Origin: Lepidostoma basale | Taxonomy: Eukaryota; Arthropoda; Insecta; Trichoptera; Lepidostomatidae | Reading direction: 5' to 3' | Assembly (NCBI GenBank): GCA_022606425.2 | Contig: JAHDVF020001313.1 | Location: 744,001 to 808,000, forward strand | Length of the DNA stretch: 64,000 bases | Part shown: positions 31,896-41,915 of the stretch, piece after piece | Numbering within the stretch: position 1 is the first letter of the stretch | Layout of the letters: the number at the start of each line of letters is the position of its first letter | The notes under the pieces: generated by a model | Seen by the model: the letters and a program-made list of their open reading frames with translations, nothing else | Told to the model about the DNA's origin: nothing | Database searches by the model: none | Position numbers and translations under genes: made by a program

Positions 31896-32059
31896 ATACG
31901 GAATTAATGATGATTTTAAAGTTAAGGTAATGGGTATCTGGACGACGCTCGTAATTCCTCTTGGCATTCATATCATATTCATATGGTATATTAAAACGTT
32001 ACAGTTAAGCCATCTATTTACGCCGCAGGGGTCTGAATCGTAAATATTATTCAAATATC

Positions 32060-32350
32060 TGAAGAATGACAGTCCACGCGACCGCCACGCGCCGGGCGGT
32101 GGGCGCCGGCAGCGTGCGGCAGCGGTGACACTATTGACTGGCCCGCTCTATTGACTGCCGATGCCGTGCCCTACCATACCGGGCGGTGCGCTAATCCTCG
32201 CCCACACGTCTTTAGCCCGATGTACGCCCAAGGATTAGTGTGTGCCCGGCCTAATAAATTCTATTGTGCATCCGCAGTGCGGGCGAAAGAACTTACTTGG
32301 AAATATGGTACAGGCTTATTACGAGCGACATGTAAAACCCGTTGAGATAC
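32060..32350. other. GC-rich single-copy island
   Basis: CG-dense sequence (GCGCCGGGCGGTGGGCGCCG). A 64-codon plus frame (32151-32345) has no recognised domain. Confidence 0.3.
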
Positions 32351-32374
32351 TGGGGAGCTATTTGACAAAACGTC

Positions 32375-32735
32375 CGGCAGGTAGAGTCCGTTCACTACAG
32401 GGAGATCGTTTGCAATAGTATGAGTGACACTACGTTTACAAAAAAATTAAGCGTTATTTTAATTTTATTTTCATATGATTGGAAAACCAAAAAATGTTTC
32501 AATCCAAAATATATTCAAACATTGAAATAAATAAACATGTTATTTTTATTATTTTTTTATAACCAAAAATGATTATAATTATAGCTTAATTGTAATGATT
32601 ATTAAAATTAATTTAATTAAAATTATAATTTGTTTATTGATTATTATTAATTGATTTAATATTAATAATGATGTTTTTTTTCTTCCTTTATTGGTTTGAA
32701 TTACAATATTTGATCTCCTTATCATTGATTACAAT
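32375..32735. repeat. Dispersed repeat E, copy 2
   Basis: Inverse of 21300-21655, from GTCCGTTCACTACAGGGAGA at 32389 to TTTCTTCCTTTATTGGTTTG at 32679. AT-rich expansions differ between copies. Confidence 0.65.
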
Positions 32736-32744
32736 ATGATGATA

Positions 32745-32810
32745 AGGAGATGCGTCGCCTTGCTGCGGACCAATCGTTAGATTGAGACCGGAGAAGAAGT
32801 TAGTTAGTTA
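32745..32810 (+). mobile_element. RTE-J 3' scrap
   Basis: GGAGATGCGTCGCCTTGCTG and GATTGAGACCGGAGAAGAAG match the last 60 bp of 30630-30890. Confidence 0.6.
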
Positions 32811-33200
32811 TTGAAGCAATTAAATTTCTACTAATATGTTTCGAATTATGCGTAATAATTTTCAATTAAAATGTTAATACAAATCCCACCGATTTTTTTT
32901 TTTAAAAATGATATAAATTATTATTGCTTTTTTTTAAATCTGCCACCCGCCAGCACTGAATACTGCCATACTTGGTATATGTTACTTGTTATTCGCATAG
33001 TGGTCTCGTGGCGCACCGCAATATAATTTTTGATTAATGCCTTCTGAAATATGGTGATTGTATAAATAAGATGTGGTTCGATACTTATTACGTATTCATT
33101 TCGTGACTCTCAGTATATATATTTTTACGAAATCGAATAATTCTGGATAATAATTTTCCTTTATATGCATTCTTTAGTAACGGGTATCGATTAATTAAAC
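32811..33200. other. AT-rich stretch, nothing assigned
   Basis: No repeat, RNA gene or ORF of note. Confidence 0.35.
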
Positions 33201-33214
33201 AGTAAAAAAATAGT

Positions 33215-33794
33215 TATGGTGAAAATTTGGAGCAAGTAGTTGAGTTTGTGTATTTAGGTAGTATGTTTACAAGAGATGGGAGAGTGGAGAGGGATATTGA
33301 AAGAAGGGTTGGGGCAGGCAACAAAGTGAATGGTGCACTTAAAGTTGTCATCGCAAACAAAAACCTATCCAAAAAAGCTCGAATGGCAGTGCACAATGGT
33401 GTTCTTCTACCGACCCTTATGTATGGAAGCGAAGCATGGAACTGGCAAAGAAGGATGAAAGTAGAATAAATGCAGTAGAAATGAGATCTCTTAGACGAAT
33501 GTGTGGATACTCTGTGTATGATAGAGTGTCGAATGAAAATATAAGAAGTGAATGCGGTGCGAATGATGGTGTCATGAACAAAATAATGAAAGGATCATTA
33601 AGATGGTTTGGACATATGGAAATAATGAATGAAGAAAAATGGTAAAAAAATTATATGTTAATGATGTAAATGGTACCAGAAATAGACGAAGACCGAGGAA
33701 AACGTGGCACGATCAAATAAATCAAATATTGAATGTCGGCTATTCTTTCTGCCTACCCCTTCGGGGAGACGGCGTGATGGTTAGTTAGTTAGTT
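33215..33794 (+). mobile_element. RTE-A retrotransposon, 5'-truncated, with target duplication
   Basis: Frames 33227-33469 and 33436-33645 together read VEFVYLGSMFTRDGRVERDI, RRVGAGNKVNGALKVVIANK, LPTLMYGSEAWNW, a one-base shift, RINAVEMRSLRRMCGYSVYD and RWFGHMEIMNEEKW. The 3' end has lost the ARACM segment and ends TTAGTTAGTTAGTT. TAAAAAAATAGT at 33203-33214 recurs (one A longer) at 33794-33806. Confidence 0.85.
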
Positions 33795-33989
33795 AAAAAA
33801 AATAGTACGAGTAGGGGAGGGGAGGGGCAAAGTGGGTTCCTTAAGGTTTGGTGACTCTTAAAATCGGGTATTGAAGATCTACATATCCTATTTAAGCTGA
33901 AATTTATAATTTGGCAACTGATGCATAACTTTGCATATAAACTTTCATTTTAATATTGTAAATTTTGGCTCAATGAGCAATTTTATGAA

Positions 33990-34130
33990 AATGCAGTGTG
34001 ATTGTCACACTATCTTTGGTCTGGTGTATAATTCACATGACAATAAAATGGCGATAGATTGGCTACCTATCACATGTCACGAGAATCACTGTGATAGCTA
34101 TTCAACAATATAATAATAATAATAATAATA
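33990..34130 (+). mobile_element. SINE 3' half with ATA microsatellite tail
   Basis: Begins at GCAGTGTGATTGTCACACTA and runs to the tail TTCAACAATATAATAATAAT. The tRNA head is missing. Confidence 0.8.
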
Positions 34131-34194
34131 CATCTTGTCATTCACGCGTGTCGATTATATGGGAAAGTTAAATAATTCTTATTATTATTAGTGT

Positions 34195-34410
34195 AGGCCT
34201 AGTGGCCTGTTTCTTAAGAGGAATTGGCCTCCTACGAAGTCGATCCATCTCTTTGGTGGTCTGCCCGGGGGTCGTCTACCAAACACAACGAAGGGGAGTC
34301 TGGATGGATCCATTCTCTTCATGTTTGCATACTAGTATCTTCTCCTTTGCCTTCCCCACCTAACGACATCCTCGACCTCGCATATCTCTCTTATCCGTGT
34401 ATTCCTTAAT
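34195..34410 (-). mobile_element. RTE-H fragment
   Basis: The minus strand reads CEVEDVVRWGRQRRRY-like sequence and ends near GCCACTAGGCCTACAC. It pairs with 15511-15735 in family. Confidence 0.7.
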
Positions 34411-34454
34411 AATTCAAATATTATAATACGTTTTAGTAATAGTTCGATCAATAA

Positions 34455-34790
34455 ATTATGGGATCAGGCAAAGAGCGCCGCGTGTTGACATTGGGACTGT
34501 TAAGTTTCTCTTTCCACCTGACGGACGTTCCCACAAACGAGTTCCCACAGCGCCATTTCACAATTCATTTCCCGCGAATAAATCTTTCACTTGATCCTCC
34601 CGCTTTAATAGTCCTATTTCCCGCCGAGGCGCGTGGCATTAAATGCTCGGCAGATTACATCGCTACCGGCGCGGCGGACGCCTCTCGGGGGCGCGCTCGG
34701 CGCAGTCCTTGCATTCATTATGCATACATCGCAACTCAGATACATTACGTGATTATACCTATAACTAACATAATTATTTAAGCACTTTGT
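34455..34790. other. GC-rich island with AT-rich motifs
   Basis: Single-copy stretch except its right edge, where ATTATGCATACATCGCAACT (34717) recurs at 35259. CG-rich core GGCGCGGCGGACGCCTCTCG. The 107-codon plus frame has no recognised domain. A conserved regulatory element is possible. Confidence 0.35.
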
Positions 34791-34867
34791 GCGTAAGTAA
34801 AATTGACGTGATAACTATTAGGTAATTAATAAATTGTCATTAAAAAGATAATTAAAATACTAATAAT

Positions 34868-35115
34868 ATTAGGAATAACCCTAAGAGACAGAGTCAGAAA
34901 CGATACGGTGAGAGAAAAAACAAAGGCCACTGACTGCATCCAGGTTATTCCGACGTGTCTGTTCAGATCATTCTTCTACCGTAGTTGCGGTCGCCCTGCA
35001 CTTCTCTTTGCCGTCCACGGTCTCTAAGTCAGCAGTTTTCTTGTCCACTTTTCGACTGAGCTTCTGGCTACGTGACCAGCCCATTGTCATTTTAGAGTCG
35101 CCACCCGGTGGATGA
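34868..35115. mobile_element. RTE-F fragment with internal inversion
   Basis: 34868-34938 (plus) reads GITLRDRVRNDTVREKTK. 34945-35115 is the immediately following part of the same family but inverted (VATLKWQWAGHVARS on the minus strand). Together they cover the stretch seen unbroken at 6560-6800. Confidence 0.75.
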
Positions 35116-35764
35116 TGTGTTTATATACAAATTTTACAAGTGTATTATTAATATATTTGAAAATATTAATGTTGTCATTTGAATATTTTTTTGTAGAATT
35201 TCATTGTAAATTAAGAAATATAATAATAATCTCGCTGTATTTTATATATTTAGTTTAATTATGCATACATCACAACTCAGACACATTACGTGATTATATC
35301 TATTACTAAAATTATTTCGGAAGTAAATATAGTGCAAATGAAAGCGTTTTAAACAGGTCAAAGCAAACCAAAAAATGGAACCTTTTAAAATAATTTTAAT
35401 GATATATTTTTTAAAAACTATCCCGTGAGAGCATATTTTAATGCAATTTTTTTGGTTTAACCTGTGATCTTGCGTGTTTATGAATGAGCCCGACGCGAGT
35501 GAATGGCATTGTAGTCGATACTTAACTCGCTTTGACATTATCTACTTGATTAGTTTTTTTCATGGATTAGAGAAACACAATCTGTATACACTTCCTTATC
35601 GTACTTCAGTGTTTTGTTTCTAGAGCCGTTGGATAAAAAAATCACAAAACTGAATAAAAGAGGTCAAAAGAAGGGCACCGAATGGTGCCTTTTTTACATT
35701 CTGGAATAATACTCGTATTTAATAAACAATCTTTTCCAGATTTGAAGAAATCATGTCTAATTAT
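35116..35764. other. AT-rich stretch with a short duplication
   Basis: 35257-35300 repeats the edge of the 34455-34790 island (ATTATGCATACATCACAACT). The rest shows nothing; a 98-codon minus frame (35538-35242) is not recognised. Confidence 0.35.
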
Positions 35765-36200
35765 TTTTCTTCTTCCTTTTTGTAGACCTATGTGGCCTGT
35801 TCTCCAGAGTGTTGCTCCTCCTGTGAGGTAGACTCCCAGCAGTCTTTCAATCTTTTAGGAGATCTTCCGCGAGGACGAGTCCCATGAGGCTGATTATGTA
35901 ATGCAATATAGGGGACTCTGGTGGTGTCCATTCTTTGAACATGTCCGTACCAGTCCCTTTTGCGCGGTTTGCTCCATCTTATAATATCCTCAACCTCATA
36001 TATCTCTCTTATTCTGGTGTTCCTCACGCGATCTCTCAGTATCTTGCCGGCTATCGTCCTAGTGTCTTCATCTACGAAGTCCTCAAAACTTGTTTGGTCC
36101 TTACTGAGTCTGCCCTTGCTTCGACGCCATATATTTTCATTGGCTTACGCATGTTTTATAGATTCTCATCTTATTCTTAATGGCCATGTCTTTGTTGCGA
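35765..36200 (-). mobile_element. RTE-D retrotransposon 3' part
   Basis: Minus frame 36027-35788 reads MRNTRIREIYEVEDIIRWSK, WYGHVQRMDTTRVPYIALHN and RPRGRSPKRLKDCWESTSQE. The upstream frame on the minus strand (36180-36030) supplies MRISKACVRPI-like and EARADSVRTKQVLRTS-like segments. The endonuclease and RT core are missing. Confidence 0.8.
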
Positions 36201-36201
36201 T

Positions 36202-36293
36202 GTCAGGCATGCGATAGAGTCGGAGAGTGGAGAAGGTTCCTTGAGGCCCTATGCACCACGGAGGTGTGACAGGACAAAAAAGAAGAAGAAGAC
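36202..36293 (+). mobile_element. RTE-C 3' end
   Basis: CAGGCATGCGATAGAGTCGG to GGAGGTGTGACAGGACAAAA and (GAA)n match the end of 3730-4340. Confidence 0.75.
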
Positions 36294-36294
36294 T

Positions 36295-36595
36295 ACATGA
36301 TTCTCCTTCTGTGATGCTGAACTACAGCTATCCCTCCGTTGCTTTGTGGGTCTACCTGGTTTTACGCCGTCCATCTGGTATTCTCGTCCCGATCTAACCA
36401 CATCTTGAACGTCTCAGACCTCTCGGATTGTGGTGTTCCGAACACAATCACACAATCTTCCCAGCAATAGCACTATGATTCTTTTTCCGTGGTCCTCGGC
36501 ATACTTTTGGTCTTGACAGTGTCCGTCCTCGACTCAATGCCATATGTTATGTGAGGATAGGTCACGTACAGGTCTTATAGATGCGAATAAAATAA
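36295..36595 (-). mobile_element. RTE-like fragment, decayed
   Basis: The minus strand shows the ADTVKTK..R segment (GACACTGTCAAGACCAAAAG at 36515) and a decayed C-terminus. Frame is lost. Confidence 0.6.
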
Positions 36596-37080
36596 TAAAT
36601 ATAAGGATATTTTTATGGTAAAGAAATTTTGATGTTATATTTATTTATATTAATTATAATATTATGTGTTATAAAATTCACGTAAAAACATGCTGATAAG
36701 TAGGTCTACATCATATTGTGAAGTAGCCAACATCTGCATGTTCGCTCTTAACTTCCACCATATCGTGTGCACTCAATACACCGAATAATATTCTGGGCAC
36801 TCTGCGAACACTTAGGCAGCTTAATAAACGATTTTTATCGACGTTTAATATCTTTCTTCCGCCGAACAAATGGATTGCCCAGTAAACAGCGGGTCGCCTC
36901 TATCCGCGAACAGCAAATAATGTGAAAAATTCATTATTCCAAACGGTGAGTGCCTTAACAAATAACTGATAATTGAGTTATTGCAATAACGCGCCCAGCA
37001 AGGTACCCGTTGCCCAAGATAAGGGCTGTTGTAACTACACAAACAGATACGCAAGGCATACTACGCTTGGAGGAAATGTG
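36596..37080. other. Stretch without recognised genes
   Basis: 36840-37060 is less AT-rich and single copy; the 69-codon minus frame there has no recognised domain. Confidence 0.3.
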
Positions 37081-37290
37081 CACTTTCATTAAAAAATAAA
37101 TACGAATATTCAACAGTCAATTATTTATACGAATAAAAACGTTAAATAAGTTTTAATATATTTTATGGGTATGACATGTTTTGCTAAGGCGTTAAAAAGT
37201 CATTTTCAAGTGTAAATATAGGCAAAACATGGCATTCCCATTAAATTTAATAAAACCAATAGAAAAAGGCCAAACATTTCAATCTCATAA
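37081..37290. repeat. Fold-back A element, diverged
   Basis: GACATGTTTTGCTAAGGCGT (37172) and the inverse GGCAAAACATGGC (37212) frame a loop. Family flanks (ACGAATAAAAACG) are present on the left side. Confidence 0.5.
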
Positions 37291-37309
37291 AATATTATAA
37301 AACTTCAAA

Positions 37310-37562
37310 AATTATTAATATGTATGAAAAAACGATAGTTTTCAATGAGTTTTATTATAATATGTATGTATGACATGTTTCGTCCTTCTAAGGCATTATC
37401 AAATGTCTTGTATTCACATTTCATAATGCCTTAGAAGGGCGAAACATGTCATACACAGATATTATAAATATTATAAACTCCTTGAAAACTATCGTTTTTT
37501 CATACATATTAATAATTAAAATGGAGTTTTACATCATTGTCCAAGAAACAATAAATAAAACT
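37310..37562. repeat. Fold-back A element, long palindrome
   Basis: Arms of about 95 bp: ATTAATATGTATGAAAAAAC to TTCTAAGGCATTATC on the left, the inverse on the right, around a loop of about 28 bp at 37390-37420. The right arm, plus strand, reads CATAATGCC-TTAGAAG-GGCG-AAACATGTC: stem, GAAAC and palindromic ACATGT. The trailer AATGGAGTTTTACATCATTG and CAAGAAACAATAAATA follows. Best example of this family. Confidence 0.7.
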
Positions 37563-37564
37563 TA

Positions 37565-37945
37565 AAGAAAATTTACGTTTACGAGTTAAAAAGATGTTCT
37601 GCTTAATGCTTAATAAACAAAAATCTCCATAGATGGCATTAGTATGTAGATTATATATAGAGTAATCTTAAGCAGATTAACATATGTAATCAAAATCTTC
37701 ATAGATGGCACATGGAAACTGACATGTGAAATCTGGCATAGGACTTTAACATATATACAACTTTCAAAAAATTGTCATACATGGTCATAAAGAAAGGTGG
37801 AATGGAGAATGTTGTAATTACATAAAGCGTGCGCTTAACCCAATCAATGAAAGGTCATAAGTCCTGTAAACACCTTGATCAATCATATTATCATATTATC
37901 AGTTTCCACTTTGCATCTTCGTCTGTATTGAGATACAATTAAATA
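37565..37945. mobile_element. Fold-back D element, partial
   Basis: Matches 40355-40675: CATAGATGGCATTAGTATGT, GATTAACATATGTAATCAAA, GACAGGTCATAAGTCCTG-like and the end CGTCTGTATTGAGATACAAT. The half with the ribozyme motif is absent. It follows fold-back A directly. Confidence 0.65.
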
Positions 37946-38209
37946 AAAAATTTACGTTTTCATTTGTATTAATTATTCAATATGGAGTTTAAAATGGAGT
38001 TCAAGAAACAATAAATGAGTTAATTATAACATTTCCTAAAAAAAAAACTTACCTACGACAATCAATATTTTAATAATGCGTACGTTAATAAACAGAACAA
38101 TTTTTTTTTGTGTTAAACTTATGACAGACTATAAATAATTTTACTATTTAAAGATCAGTATTGTATACTTAATATCACACAGTAAAAATATTCTCTACTT
38201 TTCAATTGA

Positions 38210-38617
38210 GGGTATTTTTTGCAAACCCGGCAAACTCCACCAACAATCAAAAGTGAGATATGAATTGGGTCTTATTCATAATACATTTGCGCACAATTTT
38301 TATTGATTTTCAGTTTCAAATTCGGCTTCATTCTGAAGAATTTTGTTATTAAAATATAGGGTTTGTTGCAAACATGGCAACCTCTATTTGAGTGTTGCAA
38401 GGCTGGCAAATTCCAAAATGAAATTCATTATTTTACTTTAATTATCAACACAATGATGATTATTTCATGGCTGATTACTTTTAAAATACTAACTGGTTGA
38501 GATGAAATAAATAAATATCGTAAAAAAGCGCATTTTATTAGCGTATCAGTTTTTTGCGATTTACTCAAAACATCTTATGATGGAGTTTGCCAGGTTTACA
38601 ACTAATACCCTCAATTG
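38210..38617. mobile_element. MITE M1, copy 2
   Basis: About 95% identical by eye to 31478-31895. Ends GAGGGTATTTTTTGCAAACC and the inverse. Flanked by AATT on both sides (a 4 bp direct repeat). Confidence 0.8.
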
Positions 38618-38769
38618 TTGTAAGTTTATTTAACATTATACCTACTACTTGTTTAACATTTCAAATGGTTCCCTATTAGCACGTCTATATGGAACATTTG
38701 CTGAGTGCTTATTTGTGAAAATTGAATTAATTTAGTACCTGTCCCTGCGTATTTGTAAAACGATCAAGT

Positions 38770-38920
38770 TATATTGAAAGCGATCTGTTGTGCATCACGT
38801 GATGGGGAGTGCGGCGGGCGCGTGGCGTGAGCGCGCGCGTGCCCTCCGTGCCGGTCAGCAAATAGGCGCGCGCCCCCCCGGCCGGCGGCCGCCCTCTCGA
38901 CCAGATGCTGCATAGCAGAA
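38770..38920. other. GC-rich island, very CG-dense
   Basis: GCGGCGGGCGCGTGGCGTGA and GGCCGGCGGCCGCCC in about 150 bp. Single copy. No domain in the 70-codon minus frame. Confidence 0.35.
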
Positions 38921-39031
38921 AAATAAAATTAAATCTCTCTCTAAAAGTATATACACTTATGTGTGTACCAAATGAAATCATCTAGTTAAAAGCAAAATTT
39001 ATACATATTTTTATAGATTATCATCACTTTG

Positions 39032-39726
39032 CAAAATTAGTGTAAACGGTGAAAATCTGGAACAAGTGGATGAATTTGTTTATTTAGGAAGTATGTTTAC
39101 AAAGGATGGGAGGGTGGAGAAGGATATTGAAAGAAGGGTTGGGGCAGGCAACAGAATAAATGGTGCACTTAAAGTTGTCATCGCAAACAAAAGCCTATCC
39201 AAAAAAGCTAAGATGGCAGTGCACAATGGTGTTCTTGTGCCGACCCTTATGTATGGAAGTGAAGCATGGAACTGGCAAAAGAAGGATGAAAGTAGAATAA
39301 ATGCAGTAGAAATGAGATCTCTAAGACGAATGTGTGGCAAATCTGTATATGATAGAGTGACAAATGCAAGTATAAGAAGTGAATGTGGTGCGAATGAAAG
39401 TGTTATGAACAAAATAAGGAAAGGGTCATTAAGATGGTTTGGACACATGGAAAGAATGAGTGAAGACAGAATGGTAAAGAAGGTATATGTAAACGGCGTG
39501 AACGGAGCTAGAAATAGAGGAAGGCCGAGGAAAACGTGGCACGATCAAATCAATCAAATATTGAATGTCGGTCACGTGAGGAGTCGGAAAAATCGACGTG
39601 CGTGCATGACAAGATGTATGAATGTAGAGGAATCGAGAGACGTATGTCAGGACAGAACAGTGTGGCGTGCCATTCTTTCTGCCTACCCCTCCGGGGAGAC
39701 GGCGTGATGGTAAGTTAGTTAGTTAG
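39032..39726 (+). mobile_element. RTE-A retrotransposon, youngest copy, 14 bp duplication
   Basis: The 695 bp insert is flanked by TTATCATCACTTTG at 39018-39031 and 39727-39740. Frame 39066-39707 (213 codons) is intact: VYLGSMFTKDGRVEKDIERR, NGALKVVIANKSLSKKAKMA, TLMYGSEAWNWQKKDESRIN, RRMCGKSVYDRVTNASIRSE, LRWFGHMERMSEDRMVKKVY, GRPRKTWHDQINQILNVGHV, CQDRTVWRAILSAYPSGETA. It is the ORF C-terminus beyond the RT catalytic site; the 5' end was lost on insertion. Tail TTAGTTAGTTAG. Reference copy for the family in this window. Confidence 0.92.
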
Positions 39727-39848
39727 TTATCATCACTTTGTCCTCGAAATGTAATTCATTCATTAAATAAAAAAATATTGGGAGGTTATATAAGCGACCA
39801 CAAGGACAGCAATTGGGCTGCTGGTTTGATCAAATCTCTTCACTTTAA

Positions 39849-40695
39849 CATTATAAACTGTTAAATTAAAAAAAAAACTTTGTTTTATGTATCACAGCTG
39901 TATTTTTATTTTACGCGACAGCTATTTGACATCATCAGGTGTTACAATAATATTTATATCAAATGTAAAATTTTCGTGATTTTTCGAACCTTTATGTGTA
40001 TTTGTTCCCATGTCAATTAATAATTTCTTTGATATAGGTAATTTTAAATTTAGAAGGTTATCCTTTTATATTATATATTTTTAATTTAACAAATATTTTT
40101 TGTGAATGTATACTTATACTTGTACACGAATACTGGATTTCACCCATGGTGGGTGATTAATTCATGAAATTTAATTGTATCTCAATAGAGACGAAGATGC
40201 AAAGTATTAGTATACATTCACAAAAAATATTTGTAATCATTCTGGTCAATTCTTTGGCATATAGATAGGAGTGATATCTCCAGGCGGCTTCTAAACAATG
40301 CGCTAATGGCGATACCCTTCACATTGTGTTAATAAAGTAGTTTGCTAAATGCTATAAATTAATCTCCATAGATGGCGTTAGTGTGTGGATTATATAGAAT
40401 AATCTTAAAAAAAAGATTAACATATGTAATCAAATCTACATAGATGGCGTATTGAATCTGACATGTGAAGATAAGTATAGATTTGTAACATATATACAAC
40501 CTCCAAAAATTTGTCTTACATGGTCATAAAGAAATAGGTGGAATGGGAAATGTTATAATTACATAAAGCGTGCCCTTAACCCAACCAATGACAGGTCATA
40601 AGTCCTGTAAACACCTTGATCAACCATATTCAGTTTCCAGTTTGCATCTTCGTCTCTATTGAGATACAATTAAATTTCTTTTTTAACAGTTTATA
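39849..40695. mobile_element. Fold-back D element, long copy with damaged ribozyme
   Basis: Bounded by ATAAACTGTTAAA (39850) and the inverse TTTAACAGTTTAT (40682). It carries the region with CTGATGATGTCAAA and AGCTGTCGCG (minus strand, 39918-39945), in which the second half of stem II and GAAAC are deleted. It then has GAATACTGGATTTCACCC, and inverted TGTATCTCAATAGAGACGAA at 40177 and 40643. Related to 59800-60640 in opposite orientation. Confidence 0.65.
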
Positions 40696-40799
40696 AACAA
40701 TAATATATTTAAAAAATCAAGGCAAAATATACTTGAGTCATATCATTTTATCTTAAACAGATGTATTTCAAATTTGAGTAATACGTCAGGTACACCTTG

Positions 40800-41095
40800 A
40801 TATTAAACATTCACAATGTGATTCGAACGACTAGTTATGTCTCCAATTTTGGGTGGTCTCCCATGAAAACGTTGGCCTACTGGTATCCCATATTGCAGCA
40901 GTGTATGCGGTTCTGTGAGTGTCCATATGGTTAACATGGAATCATCTCCTCGTTCTGCTCCATCTCACGATGTCCTCAGTTGTACAGATTTGTCTTATTA
41001 CTGTTTTTGTCTGTGAGAGTTTTTCCTGCAATGGCGCGAAGAGTTTTCATCTCAGGGGTTCTGAGGATACTTGTATATTTTGAATAGAGTATATA
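40800..41095 (-). mobile_element. RTE-like fragment
   Basis: The minus strand reads SSEPLR-like, MKTLRAIAGKTLTDKNSN-like and WSRTRR-like pieces. Frame lost. 41096-41320 beyond it is unassigned. Confidence 0.55.
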
Positions 41096-41395
41096 AGAAC
41101 TGGGAAAGGCAAACAGGTCCCACGCTTGGGTCGCCCCCTGCACAGAATCCTTTATTTGTTTTTATCATCCCATCAGCTCGTTATCTGACATCTGCGAATT
41201 GATTTTGAACACCTCTCGTTTATTCACTGAGAATCCAATTTAGCTACTCATGCACATGTATGCAGATAAGATTATCTTCCCATCACAAACTAACTGTAAA
41301 AAGTTGTACAGAAATTTGGTGAAATGCCACTAACCCCGTGTTCAATATTCGAAGTTGAATCTTTCCGATTATTTGAACCTTTTACACACACTAGA

Positions 41396-41543
41396 CAAAT
41401 GTCCAGGCTGCGAAACGTGAGGGAGTGGACCGGCATCCGAAGTGTGGAGGAGCTGTTCCGAGCGGCGCAGGACAGGGACAGGTTCGCCGTGGTGATCGCC
41501 AACGTTGGGGGGACCCGACAGGGCACTTGAAGAAGAAGAAGAT
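41396..41543 (+). mobile_element. RTE-B 3' end
   Basis: Plus frame reads MSRLRNVREWTGIRSVEELF then RAAQDRDRFAVVIANVGGTR ending QGT and a stop, then AAGAAGAAGAAGA. Same end as 6969-8035. The 5' join at 41395 is to unrelated sequence. Confidence 0.85.
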
Positions 41544-41617
41544 ACACACTAAATGCGGTAAAATTAATAAATTATTAAGTCTCCAAGTCCACCTTATTTA
41601 CAATCTTCTGATTCTTC

Positions 41618-41915
41618 TTCTTTGCTAGCCTTCTTCCCTCCACTGCTGGATATAGGCCTCTTCCAATTTCCTCCACTCGTCTCTATCCTGCCCCTTTTGT
41701 ATCCAAGATTTTCCAACCCTTTTGACAATATCATCGGTCAATCTCATCGGTGGCCTTCCGACACTTCGCTCATTTGCCCATGGTCTCCAACTGAGTATCC
41801 TGGGTGCCCATCTGTTGCCACTCTGTCTAGCCAAGTATCCAGCCCATTGCCATTTCAATTTTGCCACTCGGTCCATGACGTCAGCAACCCTATAGACGAT
41901 ATCCAACTAATAGAC
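41618..41915 (-). mobile_element. RTE-like 3' fragment (RTE-K)
   Basis: Minus frame 41906-41625 reads YRVADVMDRVAKLKWQWAGY, RWAPRILSWRPWANERSVGR and WIQKGQDRDEWRKLEEAYIQ, followed by a tail TTCTTCTT (inverse). A clean RTE C-terminus. Confidence 0.82.

Noticed and set aside
32151..32345. GC-rich frame as a coding exon
   Set aside because: No convincing start context, splice pair or domain; CG-dense DNA opens frames by chance.
34868..35115. Twin-priming inversion
   Set aside because: The inverted piece is the 3' part, not the 5' part, so the usual twin-priming model does not fit.
39066..39707. 213-codon frame as a cellular gene
   Set aside because: The flanking 14 bp duplication and GTTA tail show it is a truncated retrotransposon insertion.
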